From positions 496,001-560,000 of the forward strand of contig NZ_VOPL01000001.1 of NCBI RefSeq assembly GCF_007993065.1: a stretch of 64,000 nucleotides of DNA. Direction: 5' to 3'. The position numbers and the translations under genes are program-made. Under the pieces are notes generated by a model that saw only the letters and a program-made list of their open reading frames with translations, was not told the origin of the DNA and did not search any database. Below are positions 16,943 to 26,756 of the stretch, one piece after another. Position 1 is the first letter of the stretch, and every line of letters begins with the position of its first letter. Source of the stretch: Paracoccus aurantiacus (GTDB taxonomy: Bacteria; Pseudomonadota; Alphaproteobacteria; Rhodobacterales; Rhodobacteraceae).

Positions 16943-18552
16943 GGGGTTGCACCGTCGCGGATCAGCTTCCAGATAATACCGTCCTGCAGCGCCTCGAAAC
17001 TGGCATCAACAAGGTTTGGCGAGACACCCACAGTGGACCATCGCTGGCCCTGCCCGTCTTCAAAATCAATGGTCACGCGGGTCACTGCCTCGACCCCGCC
17101 GCCGGTGATGCGGACCCGGAAATCCACCAGATGCGTGTCGTCAATGCTGGCCTGATATGGCCCCAGATCCTTGCCAAGCGCGTTCCACAGCGCATTGACC
17201 GCGCCCCGATCCTCTCCATTCGCCTGGCCATGCGATTCGCTGACCGACATCACCTGTTGTCCGCGAAGCTGGACGACCACCACCGCTTCCGAAGCGGAAA
17301 TCTGTTCGCCAAGCGCGTTGCGGCGGCGTTCGACGATGACGCGATAGCGTTCGACATCGAAAAAGCGGGGCAGCTGGTTCAGGTGACGCCGGGCCAACAG
17401 TTCAAAGCTGGCCTGCGCCACGTCATAGGCAAAGCCCTGATCCTCGCGCGATTTCACATCGGTCAGGATCGCGGCCAGATCGGCACCTTCGGGAATGTCC
17501 AGCCCGGCATCGCGCAGGCGCGCGCGCAGGTTCGACTGGCCGGCCTGATTGGACATGGGGATAACACGGGCGTTACCTACGGTATCGGGCGCAACATGTT
17601 CATATGTCGTTGGATTTTTGACGATGGCGCTGGCATGTAGCCCTGCCTTATGCGCGAATGCCGACGGCCCGACATAGGGCGCGTTGATCGCCGGCGCGCG
17701 GTTCAGAATCTCGTCCAACCGACGCGAGGTCTGCGTCAGCGACTTCAGCGCAGCATTGGTGATCTGCGGCACCAACGCCGCGAGTTCCGGCTTCAGCGCC
17801 AGCGTCGCGATCAGGGTCGTCAGGTTGGCATTTCCGCAGCGTTCGCCCAGACCGTTCAGCGTGCCCTGCACCTGCCGCACCCCGGCCCGGATTGCGGCAA
17901 GGCTGCCCGCGACCGCCATGCCGGTATCGTCATGGGTGTGAATGCCAAGCCGGTCGCCGGGAATGCCGGCGGCAATGACCTCTCCCACAATCGCCTCGAT
18001 CTCGTGCGGCAGCGTGCCGCCATTGGTGTCGCACAGCACGATCCAGCGCGCGCCCGCATCCCGCGCCGCGATCAGGCAGGAAAGCGCATAATCGCGGTTC
18101 GCCGCCCAGCCGTCGAAGAAATGTTCGGCATCGAAAAGCGCCTCGCGCCCGAGGCTGACGATATGGGCGATCGAAGCGGAGATATTCTCTCGGTTCTCGT
18201 CCAGCGAGATGCCGAGCGCCTCGTGTACGTGGAAATCATGGGTCTTGCCGACCAGACAGACGCTGTCGGTGCCCGCATTCAGCACCGCCGCCAGCACATC
18301 ATCATTGCCCGCCGAGCGCCCTGCCCGCTTGGTCATCCCGAACGCCGTCAGCTTGGCGCGCGTCTTCGGCGCATGATCGAAAAACTCGCTATCGGTCGGG
18401 TTCGCGCCGGGCCAGCCGCCTTCGATATAATCAACGCCGAGCGCGTCGAGCATGTTCGCAATCTCGGTCTTCTCGCTGGCAGAGAACTGAACGCCCTGCG
18501 TCTGCTGGCCGTCGCGAAGCGTGGTGTCGTAGAGGTAGAGGCGGTCAGTCAT
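16939..18552 (-). CDS. cimA: citramalate synthase
   Basis: Condenses pyruvate and acetyl-CoA to (R)-citramalate, giving a threonine-independent route to isoleucine. The 537 residues comprise an HMGL-like TIM barrel ([20 protein letters not shown], metal and catalytic Arg-Asp), [17 protein letters not shown] and [12 protein letters not shown], then the LeuA-type regulatory dimerisation domain from about residue 400. Length and the early RDGQQTQG motif favour CimA over LeuA. It overlaps cysS upstream and the SQS/PSY gene downstream by ATGA, forming a three-gene chain. Confidence 0.92.
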   Translation of the reverse strand: MTDRLYLYDTTLRDGQQTQGVQFSASEKTEIANMLDALGVDYIEGGWPGANPTDSEFFDHAPKTRAKLTAFGMTKRAGRSAGNDDVLAAVLNAGTDSVCLVGKTHDFHVHEALGISLDENRENISASIAHIVSLGREALFDAEHFFDGWAANRDYALSCLIAARDAGARWIVLCDTNGGTLPHEIEAIVGEVIAAGIPGDRLGIHTHDDTGMAVAGSLAAIRAGVRQVQGTLNGLGERCGNANLTTLIATLALKPELAALVPQITNAALKSLTQTSRRLDEILNRAPAINAPYVGPSAFAHKAGLHASAIVKNPTTYEHVAPDTVGNARVIPMSNQAGQSNLRARLRDAGLDIPEGADLAAILTDVKSREDQGFAYDVAQASFELLARRHLNQLPRFFDVERYRVIVERRRNALGEQISASEAVVVVQLRGQQVMSVSESHGQANGEDRGAVNALWNALGKDLGPYQASIDDTHLVDFRVRITGGGVEAVTRVTIDFEDGQGQRWSTVGVSPNLVDASFEALQDGIIWKLIRDGATP

Positions 18553-20033
18553 TGATCACTTCCAGATGACTCAATCTTCGCAAGCACCTCACGAGAGATC
18601 GCATCGTATATTTGATATTCTAGGTGGTCAGGCGCTCCGAGCTTAGAGTGTAGTCCTGTAATCAAACCGGCCCTCTTCCCCCATTCGATTAACCGCAAAA
18701 CATCTGACTGCACATGCGGACCATTCTCAGCGTCCACGATCTGCACTCCTGCTTCACCTAGGCCGTCACGAATTGCATCGGCAGTGGCATAGTCTTTCAG
18801 ATTCCTGGACTGAGTTCTCAACTCGATTAAGCGCAACAAGGCTGCACTGACCCGGTGACTTTTTCTGTTATCCCAATCACCGGCTGTATCACCAAGCAGT
18901 CCGATAAATTGAGCGGACGCCTTCAAACTCGCCGCATCCCCGGCCCGAGCCAGGTCATGTAAGGCCGCAATCGCACCGGCTGTGCTCAGGTCATCTGCAA
19001 GCGCTGCGATGACGGCGGGTGCCGGGCTGGCGGCGGGCTCAATACCCTCCGTCAGGCCGCGCCACTTGCGCAGAGTTGACTCTGCCTCGCGAACCTTCTC
19101 CGCCGTCCAGTCCATCGGCTTGCGATAGTGCGTCATCAACAGGACAAAGCGGATCACCTCGCCCGGAATGCCCTGATCCAGCAAATCGCGCACGGTGAAG
19201 AAATTGCCCAAAGACTTGGACATTTTCTTGCCCTCGACCTGCAGCATCTCGTTATGCAGCCAGGTCTTCGCCATGACCTCGGTGCCATGGGCGCAGCGGC
19301 TTTGGGCGATTTCGTTTTCGTGATGGGGGAATTGCAGGTCAATCCCGCCGGCATGGATGTCGAAGACATCGCCCAGCAGTTCCGCCGACATGGCCGAACA
19401 CTCGATATGCCAGCCGGGACGCCCATAACCCCAAGGAGAATCCCAGCCCGGTTGATCGTCCGTTGAAGGCTTCCACAACACGAAATCCATTGGATCGCGC
19501 TTATAGGGCGCAACCTCGACCCGCGCGCCGGCAATCATGTCGTCCAGCGAGCGGCCCGACAGCTTGCCGTATTCGGGGAACTTGCGGACGTCGAACAGGA
19601 CATGCCCTTCGGCCTCATAGGCAAAGCCCTTTCTGATCAGGTCTTCGATCATGGCGATCATCTGCCCGATGTAATCTGTCGCGCGCGGCTCGTGCATCGG
19701 CCGCAGCGCCCCAAGCGCGTCCATATCGTCGTGATACCAGCCGATGGTTTCCTCGGTAATCTCGCGGATCGGGCGGCCCGTTTCAGCGGCGCGGGCGTTG
19801 ATCTTGTCATCCACATCGGTGAAGTTTCTGACGTAAGTCACTGCGTCTTCGCCATAAACATGCCGAAGCAGCCTGAACAGCACGTCAAACACGACGACAG
19901 GCCGCGCATTGCCCAGATGGGCGCGATCATAGACGGTCGGGCCGCAGGCATAGACGCGGACGTTCTTCGGATCGATCGGCTCGAACCGTTCCTTCGTCCG
20001 GGTGCGCGTGTTGGTCAGGCTGATTTCGACCAT
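18549..20033 (-). CDS. cysS: cysteinyl-tRNA synthetase
   Basis: A 494-residue class I aminoacyl-tRNA synthetase. The HIGH-like motif is in [16 protein letters not shown], and KMSKS is in [12 protein letters not shown]. Zinc ligands appear at [20 protein letters not shown] and [14 protein letters not shown]. It is about 30 residues longer than the E. coli enzyme owing to an unusual C-terminal tail after the usual end near [13 protein letters not shown]. The last ~110 codons (18549-18900) are only about 50% GC by hand count and use rare-type codons (CTA, ATA, AGT, TCT), unlike the rest of the gene and cimA. This suggests a replaced 3' end. The ATG follows AGGGGGA. Confidence 0.94.
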   Translation of the reverse strand: MVEISLTNTRTRTKERFEPIDPKNVRVYACGPTVYDRAHLGNARPVVVFDVLFRLLRHVYGEDAVTYVRNFTDVDDKINARAAETGRPIREITEETIGWYHDDMDALGALRPMHEPRATDYIGQMIAMIEDLIRKGFAYEAEGHVLFDVRKFPEYGKLSGRSLDDMIAGARVEVAPYKRDPMDFVLWKPSTDDQPGWDSPWGYGRPGWHIECSAMSAELLGDVFDIHAGGIDLQFPHHENEIAQSRCAHGTEVMAKTWLHNEMLQVEGKKMSKSLGNFFTVRDLLDQGIPGEVIRFVLLMTHYRKPMDWTAEKVREAESTLRKWRGLTEGIEPAASPAPAVIAALADDLSTAGAIAALHDLARAGDAASLKASAQFIGLLGDTAGDWDNRKSHRVSAALLRLIELRTQSRNLKDYATADAIRDGLGEAGVQIVDAENGPHVQSDVLRLIEWGKRAGLITGLHSKLGAPDHLEYQIYDAISREVLAKIESSGSDQ

Positions 20034-20266
20034 GAAGTCCCCCTGGCGGGACCTGCTTGCAGCATTCAGCCCCGCACGTAATGCGTCAGCGGATAATGCA
20101 GCAGATGGTGCAGCTTACGAACATGGCGCAGACTTAGACCATCGTGGCGGCGCTGCCAAGGGCCGGACATGCTTGCGCAATCACATGACGTTAGCGCCCC
20201 CAGTCTTGCCCCAGTCAGGGTGCGCGCCTATGCAAGCCGTAACATCAGTTTCAAAAGGACCTCGCC

Positions 20267-21232
20267 ATGCCCGACAAGACGGATTTCAACGACCGCATGC
20301 TTTCACTGGGCTTGGCCCGCGTATCAGAGGCTGCGGCCCATGCGTCGGCCACGCTGATCGGCCGGGGCGACGAAAAGGCGGCCGATCAGGCTGCAGTCAA
20401 CGCCATGCGCGAACAGTTGAACAAGCTGGACATTAAGGGCGTTGTGGTCATTGGCGAAGGCGAACGGGACGAGGCCCCGATGCTGTTCATCGGCGAAGAG
20501 GTCGGCAGCGGCACCGGGCCAGAGGTCGACATCGCGCTCGACCCGCTGGAAGGCACAACCTTGACGGCGAAGGACATGCCGAACGCGCTGACCGTGATCG
20601 CCATGGCCCCGCGCGGCACACTGCTGCACGCCCCTGACGTCTATATGGACAAACTGGCGATCGGGCCGGGCTATGACAAGGATGTCGTCAGTCTGGACAT
20701 GACCCCGACCGAGCGGGTCGAGGCGCTTGCAAAGGCGCAGGGCGTCAAGCCTTCGGACATCACTGTCTGCATTCTGGAACGCCCTCGCCACGAAGACCTG
20801 ATCGCCGAAGTCCGCGCGACGGGTGCGGCAATCCGCCTGATTACCGACGGTGACGTTGCCGGCGTGATGCATTGCGCCGAGCCGGAGCTGACCGGCATCG
20901 ACATGTATATGGGTGCGGGCGGCGCGCCTGAAGGCGTTCTGGCTGCATCGGCGCTGAAATGCATGGGTGGCCAGATGTGGGGTCGCCTTTTGTTTCGCAA
21001 CGATGACGAACGCGGCCGCGCGAAGAAGGCCGGCATCACCGATTTCAACCGCATCTATTCGCGCGACGATATGGTGACAGCGGACGTGATCTTCTCGGCC
21101 ACGGGCGTCACCAACGGCTCCATCGTGCGCGGCGTCAAGCGCGAACCTAAGTTTCTGGAAACCGAGACGATCCTCATGCGCTCGAAAACCGGGTCGGTGC
21201 GCCGGATGATCTATCGCAACCCGATCAGGTAA
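20267..21232 (+). CDS. glpX: class II fructose-1,6-bisphosphatase
   Basis: Hydrolyses fructose 1,6-bisphosphate in gluconeogenesis; lithium-sensitive GlpX fold, metal-dependent. The 321 residues show VVVIGEGERDEAPMLFIGEE, IALDPLEGTTLTAKDMPNAL (metal/phosphate site), TDGDVAGVMHC and MGAGGAPEGVLAASALKCMG. AAAGGA precedes the ATG. It is followed 40 bases later by recJ on the same strand; in Rhodobacterales glpX and recJ are often paired. The 233-base gap upstream is divergent from cysS and holds no gene. Confidence 0.96.
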   Translation: MPDKTDFNDRMLSLGLARVSEAAAHASATLIGRGDEKAADQAAVNAMREQLNKLDIKGVVVIGEGERDEAPMLFIGEEVGSGTGPEVDIALDPLEGTTLTAKDMPNALTVIAMAPRGTLLHAPDVYMDKLAIGPGYDKDVVSLDMTPTERVEALAKAQGVKPSDITVCILERPRHEDLIAEVRATGAAIRLITDGDVAGVMHCAEPELTGIDMYMGAGGAPEGVLAASALKCMGGQMWGRLLFRNDDERGRAKKAGITDFNRIYSRDDMVTADVIFSATGVTNGSIVRGVKREPKFLETETILMRSKTGSVRRMIYRNPIR

Positions 21233-21272
21233 GCGGCTTGCAAGCGGCGCGGCACTGTCGCAGAACCCTGCC

Positions 21273-23021
21273 ATGTCAGATCGCGCCGCTTTCCTCAATG
21301 TCGAGAACTCGCTGACCGGTCGCCGTTGGGCCGGCCCGGACGATGACGTGAACCGTCGGGCAGAGGCACTTGCGCAGGTGACTGACCTGCCCTTGCCTGT
21401 TGCGCGCATTCTGGCCGAGCGTGGCGTCGAGGCAGAAGACGCGCCCGGCTTTCTGTCCCCGACCCTGCGCGAGATGCTGCCCGATCCTCTGTCGCTGCGC
21501 GACATGGCGCGGGCGGCAGAACGGCTGGTGGCCGCAGTGACAAACCGCGAACGCATCGCGATTTTTGCCGATTACGATGTTGATGGCGGGTCGTCGGCGG
21601 CCCTGCTGATCGACTGGCTGCGTCAGCAGGGGCGCGACGCGACATTGTATATCCCCGATCGCATTGACGAGGGATATGGTCCCAACGCCCCCGCTATCGA
21701 GGCGCTGGCCAAGGATCACGACCTGATCGTCTGTGTCGATTGCGGCACACTTTCACACGACGCACTTGCCGCCGGGAAAGACGCGGATATCGTCGTGCTT
21801 GACCACCATCTTGGCGGCGAAACCCTGCCGCCGGTTCTGGCCGTGGTGAACCCGAACCGTCAGGACGAGGATGGTGCGCTCGGCCATCTTTGCGCCGCGG
21901 GCGTGGTCTTTCTGACGCTGGTGCAGGCAGGCCGCGTTTTGCGTGAACAGAAGCTGCCCGAACCTGCGCTGCTGCCGCTACTGGATCTGGTGGCGCTGGC
22001 GACGGTTGCTGATGTCGCGCCGCTCATCGGGGTAAACCGGGCCTTCGTGCGGCAGGGATTGGCCATCATGGCGCGCCGCCAGCGTCCGGGTCTGGTCGCC
22101 CTTTCCGATGTCGCGCGTCTGGACACGGCACCCACCAGTTTCCATCTCGGGTTCATGCTCGGTCCGCGCGTCAATGCGGGCGGGCGTGTCGGGCGCGCAG
22201 ATCTGGGTGCCCGCTGCCTCGCCAGCGCCGACCCGACCGAGGCGCGCCGGCTGGCCGAGGCGCTTGACGAATTGAACCGCGAGCGGCGCGAGATCGAGGC
22301 CGCCGTCCGCGATGAGGCGCTGTCGCAGGTCGAAGCACGTGGCGATACCGCGCTTTCATGGGCGGTTGGCGATGGCTGGCATCCGGGCGTCGTCGGCATC
22401 GTAGCTGCGCGCGTGAAGGAACGGACAGGTCTCCCCTCGGTGGTGATCGGCGTCGAGCGGGGGATCGGCAAGGGCTCTGCACGTTCGGTTCCGGGCGTTG
22501 ATCTGGGCCATGCCGTGCATCGCCTTGCGGCCGAAGGATTGATCGAAAAGGGGGGCGGACATCGCATGGCCGCCGGCCTGACCGTCGCCGAGGCGGGCAT
22601 CGCCGTCGCCATGTCGCGACTGGCAGAGTTGATCGCGCCAGAGCTGTCTGGGCGCAGCGGGACCGGGGATCTCCGGATATCCGGTTTGATGGAACCCGCC
22701 GCCGCAACGCCGGAACTGATGGAACTGATCGATCAGGCGGGTCCGTTCGGCCAGGCCGCACCTGCGCCGCGCTACGCCTTCGCGGACCTGATTCTCGACA
22801 GCGCGGCCATGATGGGCACAACGCATCTGCGTGCCGGTTTCCGTGCGGCGGGTCAGAAACCGCTTGAGGCGGTGGCTTGGGGGGCGATGGAGGGCCCGCT
22901 CGGTCCCGCATTGCTTGGCGCGCGGGGGCGTCGCTTTCATGTCGCGGGCAAGCTTGAACTGTCGCATTGGAACGGTCGCGCGCGCGTGCGCCTGCGCCTT
23001 GACGACGTCGCCGAGGCGTAA
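21273..23021 (+). CDS. recJ: single-stranded-DNA-specific exonuclease RecJ
   Basis: A 582-residue DHH-superfamily 5'-3' exonuclease for recombination and mismatch repair. Metal motifs are in IAIFADYDVDGGSSAALLI (DxDxDG-like), VCVDCGT and VVLDHHLGGE (DHH). The DHHA1 domain has KGSARSVPGVDLGHAVHRL and GGHRMAAGLTV. An OB-type C-terminal region ends near RVRLRLDDV. It is about the length expected for alphaproteobacteria. It follows glpX by 40 bases. Confidence 0.95.
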   Translation: MSDRAAFLNVENSLTGRRWAGPDDDVNRRAEALAQVTDLPLPVARILAERGVEAEDAPGFLSPTLREMLPDPLSLRDMARAAERLVAAVTNRERIAIFADYDVDGGSSAALLIDWLRQQGRDATLYIPDRIDEGYGPNAPAIEALAKDHDLIVCVDCGTLSHDALAAGKDADIVVLDHHLGGETLPPVLAVVNPNRQDEDGALGHLCAAGVVFLTLVQAGRVLREQKLPEPALLPLLDLVALATVADVAPLIGVNRAFVRQGLAIMARRQRPGLVALSDVARLDTAPTSFHLGFMLGPRVNAGGRVGRADLGARCLASADPTEARRLAEALDELNRERREIEAAVRDEALSQVEARGDTALSWAVGDGWHPGVVGIVAARVKERTGLPSVVIGVERGIGKGSARSVPGVDLGHAVHRLAAEGLIEKGGGHRMAAGLTVAEAGIAVAMSRLAELIAPELSGRSGTGDLRISGLMEPAAATPELMELIDQAGPFGQAAPAPRYAFADLILDSAAMMGTTHLRAGFRAAGQKPLEAVAWGAMEGPLGPALLGARGRRFHVAGKLELSHWNGRARVRLRLDDVAEA

Positions 23022-23123
23022 GGAAAAATTTTCGCAACGAGACGATTTTTCGTCTTGCGGCCTCCGCGCCGCTGACCTAAACACCGCTCCACGCCGCGAG
23101 CGACACTCGCAGCGCCAGACAGT

Positions 23124-23198
23124 GGCCCGTTCGTCTATCGGTTAGGACGCCAGGTTTTCAACCTGGAAAGAGGGGTTCGATTCCCCTACGGGCTGCCA
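23124..23198 (+). tRNA. tRNA-Glu (anticodon TTC)
   Basis: Full cloverleaf: acceptor GGCCCGT/ACGGGCT (first pair G-U), a D arm with TCGTCTATCGGTTAGGA, anticodon stem CCAGG/CCTGG with loop TTTTCAA (anticodon TTC), T arm GGGG-TTCGATT-CCCC, discriminator G and encoded CCA. It stands alone between recJ and the secreted Sel1-like gene. The rest of the 351-base gap (23022-23372) holds only the leader of the next gene. Confidence 0.96.
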
Positions 23199-23372
23199 CT
23201 TTTGCCTGCTCAGCACTGATTACTTTGCCCGCTCCGACGTTGCGCATGGATCGCGCGCTTCCGCTTTCCGGAATATTCGTTACCCGTCACGTCCTTTATT
23301 GACGTTGACCCGTCCAAAGGCTCGCATTTACCTATCGAGAACTGCCTGATCCGGCAGGTTTGGAGGGTAGCG

Positions 23373-26069
23373 GTGTGGAATTCGTTTTCCAGAGTGGTCG
23401 TTGGATTTTTCATCGCCCTGTTTTGTACTACACCCGCCATTGCGCAGCAGCAGCAGCTACCGCCGTACCAGCCAACGGGCTTCCGTCAGGTCTGCCAGCC
23501 TGCGGCGCTGCGCGTCGGGCTGGACGAAAATGACGCCGGACAGATCGCGTCTGGTACGACTGTCGCGATCCTGGATGTCGGCTTCGCAGATGACGGTCAC
23601 GCCTATTTTGAGGTTGAGGCTGCGAATGGGCAGGCAGGCTGGATACCGACCAAGACCACCGCGAATTTCTGCGACTTCGCCGATCGCAAATCGTCCGCTG
23701 GCCGTCGTTTTCTGGCGCCACCGAATAGCTGCCACCTGATCGCCGCGTCGCGCCGCACGCTTGATGAGATCAACGCATTCGCTGCCGAATACTCTGACTT
23801 TCTGCCGACCATGTCCGCGTATAAATCTGATAATGGCTGGTACGCGGTTTCGTTCGGTCTGATCAGCACAAGCATCGCGCAAGAATTGCTTGAAGCTGCA
23901 GACAATTTGCCCGCAGACGCTTATTGCTCGGACGGTGCCAATTACATCGACCTGGCCGAATTCACTGGCGCGGGCTTCACTTCCGCAAGGACAGCACTGC
24001 CAGATGAGAGCGCTACCGCGAGATACAAGGCAGAATGCCTGCAGGGCAATGGTGCGGCCTGCACAGATTACGCGAACGACGTCTTTGACCGCGATGCGGC
24101 CGAAGAAAAGGGTGGCGACGACGACGAATTCGAAATGTTCCGATACTGGCTTCTCGGCTGCATGCGCGGCGAGGCGGAGGCCTGCATAGGCTATATCCGG
24201 TCGAGTTCGGTCTATCTCGAATACCCGATGCGGACTGCCTGGCCTGGCGGCGACGACAATACGCCCGGGCTTTACACGGAGATGGACCGGATAGGCTGTG
24301 ATGACGGGATAGCCGTGGCGTGCAATCGGGTTGGCGGCAATATGACGAAGATGCTTTCCGGTGACGCCGCGGCCTGGGCGTCTGGATTCTCGGCACTGAT
24401 CGCAAGCTGCGAGATCGGCGACAAATACGGGTGTCGCGACATGTTCCGCGCGATGAAGAAGCGCGCCGACGACCGCAACCGTCCGTTCAGCGCGCGCGAT
24501 CAGTTTTTCGCTGCCGAACTTTGGGCTGATCGCTGCGATCCGTCGCCAAACGGTTCGAACGATGGATCATGTGCACCGGTATATGAAAACTATTCAAAGT
24601 TCCTTTCAGCGCCCATCAATGACCCGTTCGCAACAGTCGAGCGCCGCGCAATCGCCACGGCATTTCTGCGGCGCGGCTGCGAAGGGTGGCGCGCAGACGC
24701 CTGCCTTTATTACAGCCAGCTTTCGGATCAGGTGTCCGTTGAGGATCGCGATTGGGGCGCGAGCCGTGCAGCAAGCTCCTGCGCTCTTTACGACAAGGGC
24801 AATGCGGTTTGTCAAAACCTCCAGATTGCGCTCAAGAACGATCTTCCGTCGGTGACTGCCCTGAAGCGTGGTGATTTCGAAGCTTTGGCGCAGCGATGTG
24901 GTGCCGATAACAGCCTCGCCGCCGAGGAGGCGTGTCACGATGCGATGCTGTATTATATACGGCAGATTTCCGCGACGGATCTCGCACCGCTGGAAAGCGC
25001 GCTTCAGCAGGCATGCGAGGGTACTCGGATCGCAGGCTGCAGTGAACTCGCCACGCTTTACAGCCCGCACAGTATCGCCGGAGAGAACTTTCGCTTCACC
25101 GGCAGTGATCAGCCGGAAAGACGCCTGCAGGCGCTTCGGACGGGGTGTCAGCCGCAAAGCGCACATATTTTGAACTGTACCAAGTTGGCCGAGATGCAGG
25201 CCGAGCGGGGGCAGGATGCCGAGGCGCAGAGAAGCTTTCGGCTGGCCTGCGACGCCGCGCAGATGACGCAAAGTGATGCGCATGCGCAGCAGAATGCCTG
25301 CTTCGAAAGCGGCTTGCATGCACTGCGTGCAATGCGTGACGAAGACATGGCGCGCCGGGATTTCCGGCGCGTCTGCGACGATGGCGCATCATCGAATATG
25401 CCCTATGCGTGCAAACATCTCGGTCTTCTCGAACAGGGCGGATCGTCTGGCGCGGGGGATATTGACGCTGCGCTTCGGCTTTTTGCGCGGTCCTGCTATC
25501 CCCCCGGCGCACAACGCGGCGACGGTGAGGGATGTCTGCACTATGGCCGGATGCTGCTCGAACATCGAGATTCGGTTCGCTGGGATGCCGAGGTGGGGCG
25601 CTATGTCGTTCTGCCCCGGCCGATCGATCAGGGGCAGCGTGACGTGACGACGCTCGCCACGGCTGCGTCGGACGCCTTCGCGACAGGATGCGCGAGCCGC
25701 TGGGAAGCGGCTTGCAACGCCCATGAAACGTTGATCGCAGATTGGATCGCTGGCAGCTTCCCGACCGGTCAGGTCAACTGCCAGATACGGCAGCGCGAAG
25801 ACGTGCTGCTGTCTGACAAGATCTGCGGGCTTATTGTCTATCGCGACAATTTCCTTTCGGCTGAGAACGAGATGCGTACGACCGAGGCCGAGATCTATAT
25901 TTGGCCCGACGGCGATCGCACTGTCGTTAAATATATGGGCGGGCCGTGGTCGCTGAACGGCGTATTGACGCAGCGCAGATTTATCGCGCCCGAGATGAGC
26001 TGCCTGGAGAACCCCGAAACCCAGCGAAGCTTCTGCGCCAGTTCAGGGTACGATAGGTCTGGCGATTGA
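23373..26069 (+). CDS. large secreted cysteine-rich Sel1/Hcp-like repeat protein
   Basis: An 898-residue exported protein starting at GTG 23373, with GGAGGG 5 bases upstream. The signal peptide (VVVGFFIALFCTTPAIA) ends near residue 24. Residues ~35-105 look like a bacterial SH3 domain (LRVGLDENDAGQIASGTTVA, then GQAGWIPTKT). From ~215 to ~800 there are about twelve helical repeats each carrying a paired cysteine, for example YKAECLQGNGAACTDYA, LQQACEGTRIAGCSELA, FRRVCDDGASSNMPYACKHL and FATGCASRWEAACNAH. C-x(6-12)-C within helix pairs is the mark of Sel1-like/Helicobacter Hcp-type disulfide-linked repeats. The C-terminus holds a further small beta-rich domain. Function is unknown; a periplasmic protein-interaction scaffold is likely. 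Confidence 0.72.
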   Translation: MWNSFSRVVVGFFIALFCTTPAIAQQQQLPPYQPTGFRQVCQPAALRVGLDENDAGQIASGTTVAILDVGFADDGHAYFEVEAANGQAGWIPTKTTANFCDFADRKSSAGRRFLAPPNSCHLIAASRRTLDEINAFAAEYSDFLPTMSAYKSDNGWYAVSFGLISTSIAQELLEAADNLPADAYCSDGANYIDLAEFTGAGFTSARTALPDESATARYKAECLQGNGAACTDYANDVFDRDAAEEKGGDDDEFEMFRYWLLGCMRGEAEACIGYIRSSSVYLEYPMRTAWPGGDDNTPGLYTEMDRIGCDDGIAVACNRVGGNMTKMLSGDAAAWASGFSALIASCEIGDKYGCRDMFRAMKKRADDRNRPFSARDQFFAAELWADRCDPSPNGSNDGSCAPVYENYSKFLSAPINDPFATVERRAIATAFLRRGCEGWRADACLYYSQLSDQVSVEDRDWGASRAASSCALYDKGNAVCQNLQIALKNDLPSVTALKRGDFEALAQRCGADNSLAAEEACHDAMLYYIRQISATDLAPLESALQQACEGTRIAGCSELATLYSPHSIAGENFRFTGSDQPERRLQALRTGCQPQSAHILNCTKLAEMQAERGQDAEAQRSFRLACDAAQMTQSDAHAQQNACFESGLHALRAMRDEDMARRDFRRVCDDGASSNMPYACKHLGLLEQGGSSGAGDIDAALRLFARSCYPPGAQRGDGEGCLHYGRMLLEHRDSVRWDAEVGRYVVLPRPIDQGQRDVTTLATAASDAFATGCASRWEAACNAHETLIADWIAGSFPTGQVNCQIRQREDVLLSDKICGLIVYRDNFLSAENEMRTTEAEIYIWPDGDRTVVKYMGGPWSLNGVLTQRRFIAPEMSCLENPETQRSFCASSGYDRSGD

Positions 26070-26100
26070 CAGACGCGCGCGCGCGGATCAGCCTGTCGGC

Positions 26101-26655
26101 ATGGAACAGGATATTGCCACCCGCCTTGCAACCCGACTGAAGGAAGCGCGCAGCGCCAAGGGGCTTAGCCTTGAGGCAGTGGCGAAACTGTCGGGCGTAA
26201 GCCGATCCATGGTCAGCCAGATCGAGCGCGGGGAATCGAGCCCGACAGTTGCCACGCTGTGGAATTTGACGCAGGCGCTGCAGGTCGATTTCGCCGGACT
26301 GCTTGAAGGCCGTGTGGAGCCTGCGATCCGCATCGTCCGCGTCGCGGCGGCCCCCGTCATCGAGGACCGCGAGCGCGCCGTGCACATCCGTATTCTCAGC
26401 GCGCCGCACGCGGTCGGGGACCATGAAATCTACGAAATCCGGTTCGAGCCAGGTGCCGCGCTGGATTCTGCGCCCCATCGCGCTGGCTGCCGCGAGGATC
26501 TTGTCGTTCTTGCCGGCGCGGTTCGGGTAAGATCCGGCGATGAAGAGGCACGTCTGGAAACAGGCGACAGCGCGAATTACGCCGCCGATTGCCCGCATTG
26601 CGTGACCGCGGAAGGTGGCGCTGCGAGTGTCATGATGATCGTGCGGAACAGCTGA
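26101..26655 (+). CDS. XRE-family regulator with C-terminal cupin domain
   Basis: A 184-residue transcription factor. The helix-turn-helix (about 8-65) is EARSAKGLSLEAVAKLSGVS followed by RSMVSQIERGESSPTVATLW. The cupin sensor domain (about 105-180) has EIRFEPGAALDSAPHRAGCR and ETGDSANYAADCPH. The layout is that of regulators of amino-acid or small-molecule catabolism. It lies directly upstream of kbl-tdh on the same strand, so it may control threonine degradation, which is inference. A 101-base gap with its own promoter-like sequence separates it from kbl. Confidence 0.86.
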   Translation: MEQDIATRLATRLKEARSAKGLSLEAVAKLSGVSRSMVSQIERGESSPTVATLWNLTQALQVDFAGLLEGRVEPAIRIVRVAAAPVIEDRERAVHIRILSAPHAVGDHEIYEIRFEPGAALDSAPHRAGCREDLVVLAGAVRVRSGDEEARLETGDSANYAADCPHCVTAEGGAASVMMIVRNS

Positions 26656-26686
26656 ATTCCGCCATATCGGAAATTATTCTTTTATC

Positions 26687-26715
26687 TTGCACGAATCTGT
26701 TGCTCCGCCTATCCC
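26687..26715 (+). promoter_or_regulatory. possible promoter of kbl-tdh
   Basis: TTGCAC (26687-26692), a 17-base spacer and TATCCC (26710-26715) lie 42 bases before the kbl start. The -10 element is weak. Confidence 0.35.
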
Positions 26716-26756
26716 GGCAGAAGCGATAAGGTCAGCCAAAAGGAGGAGCCTCAGCC

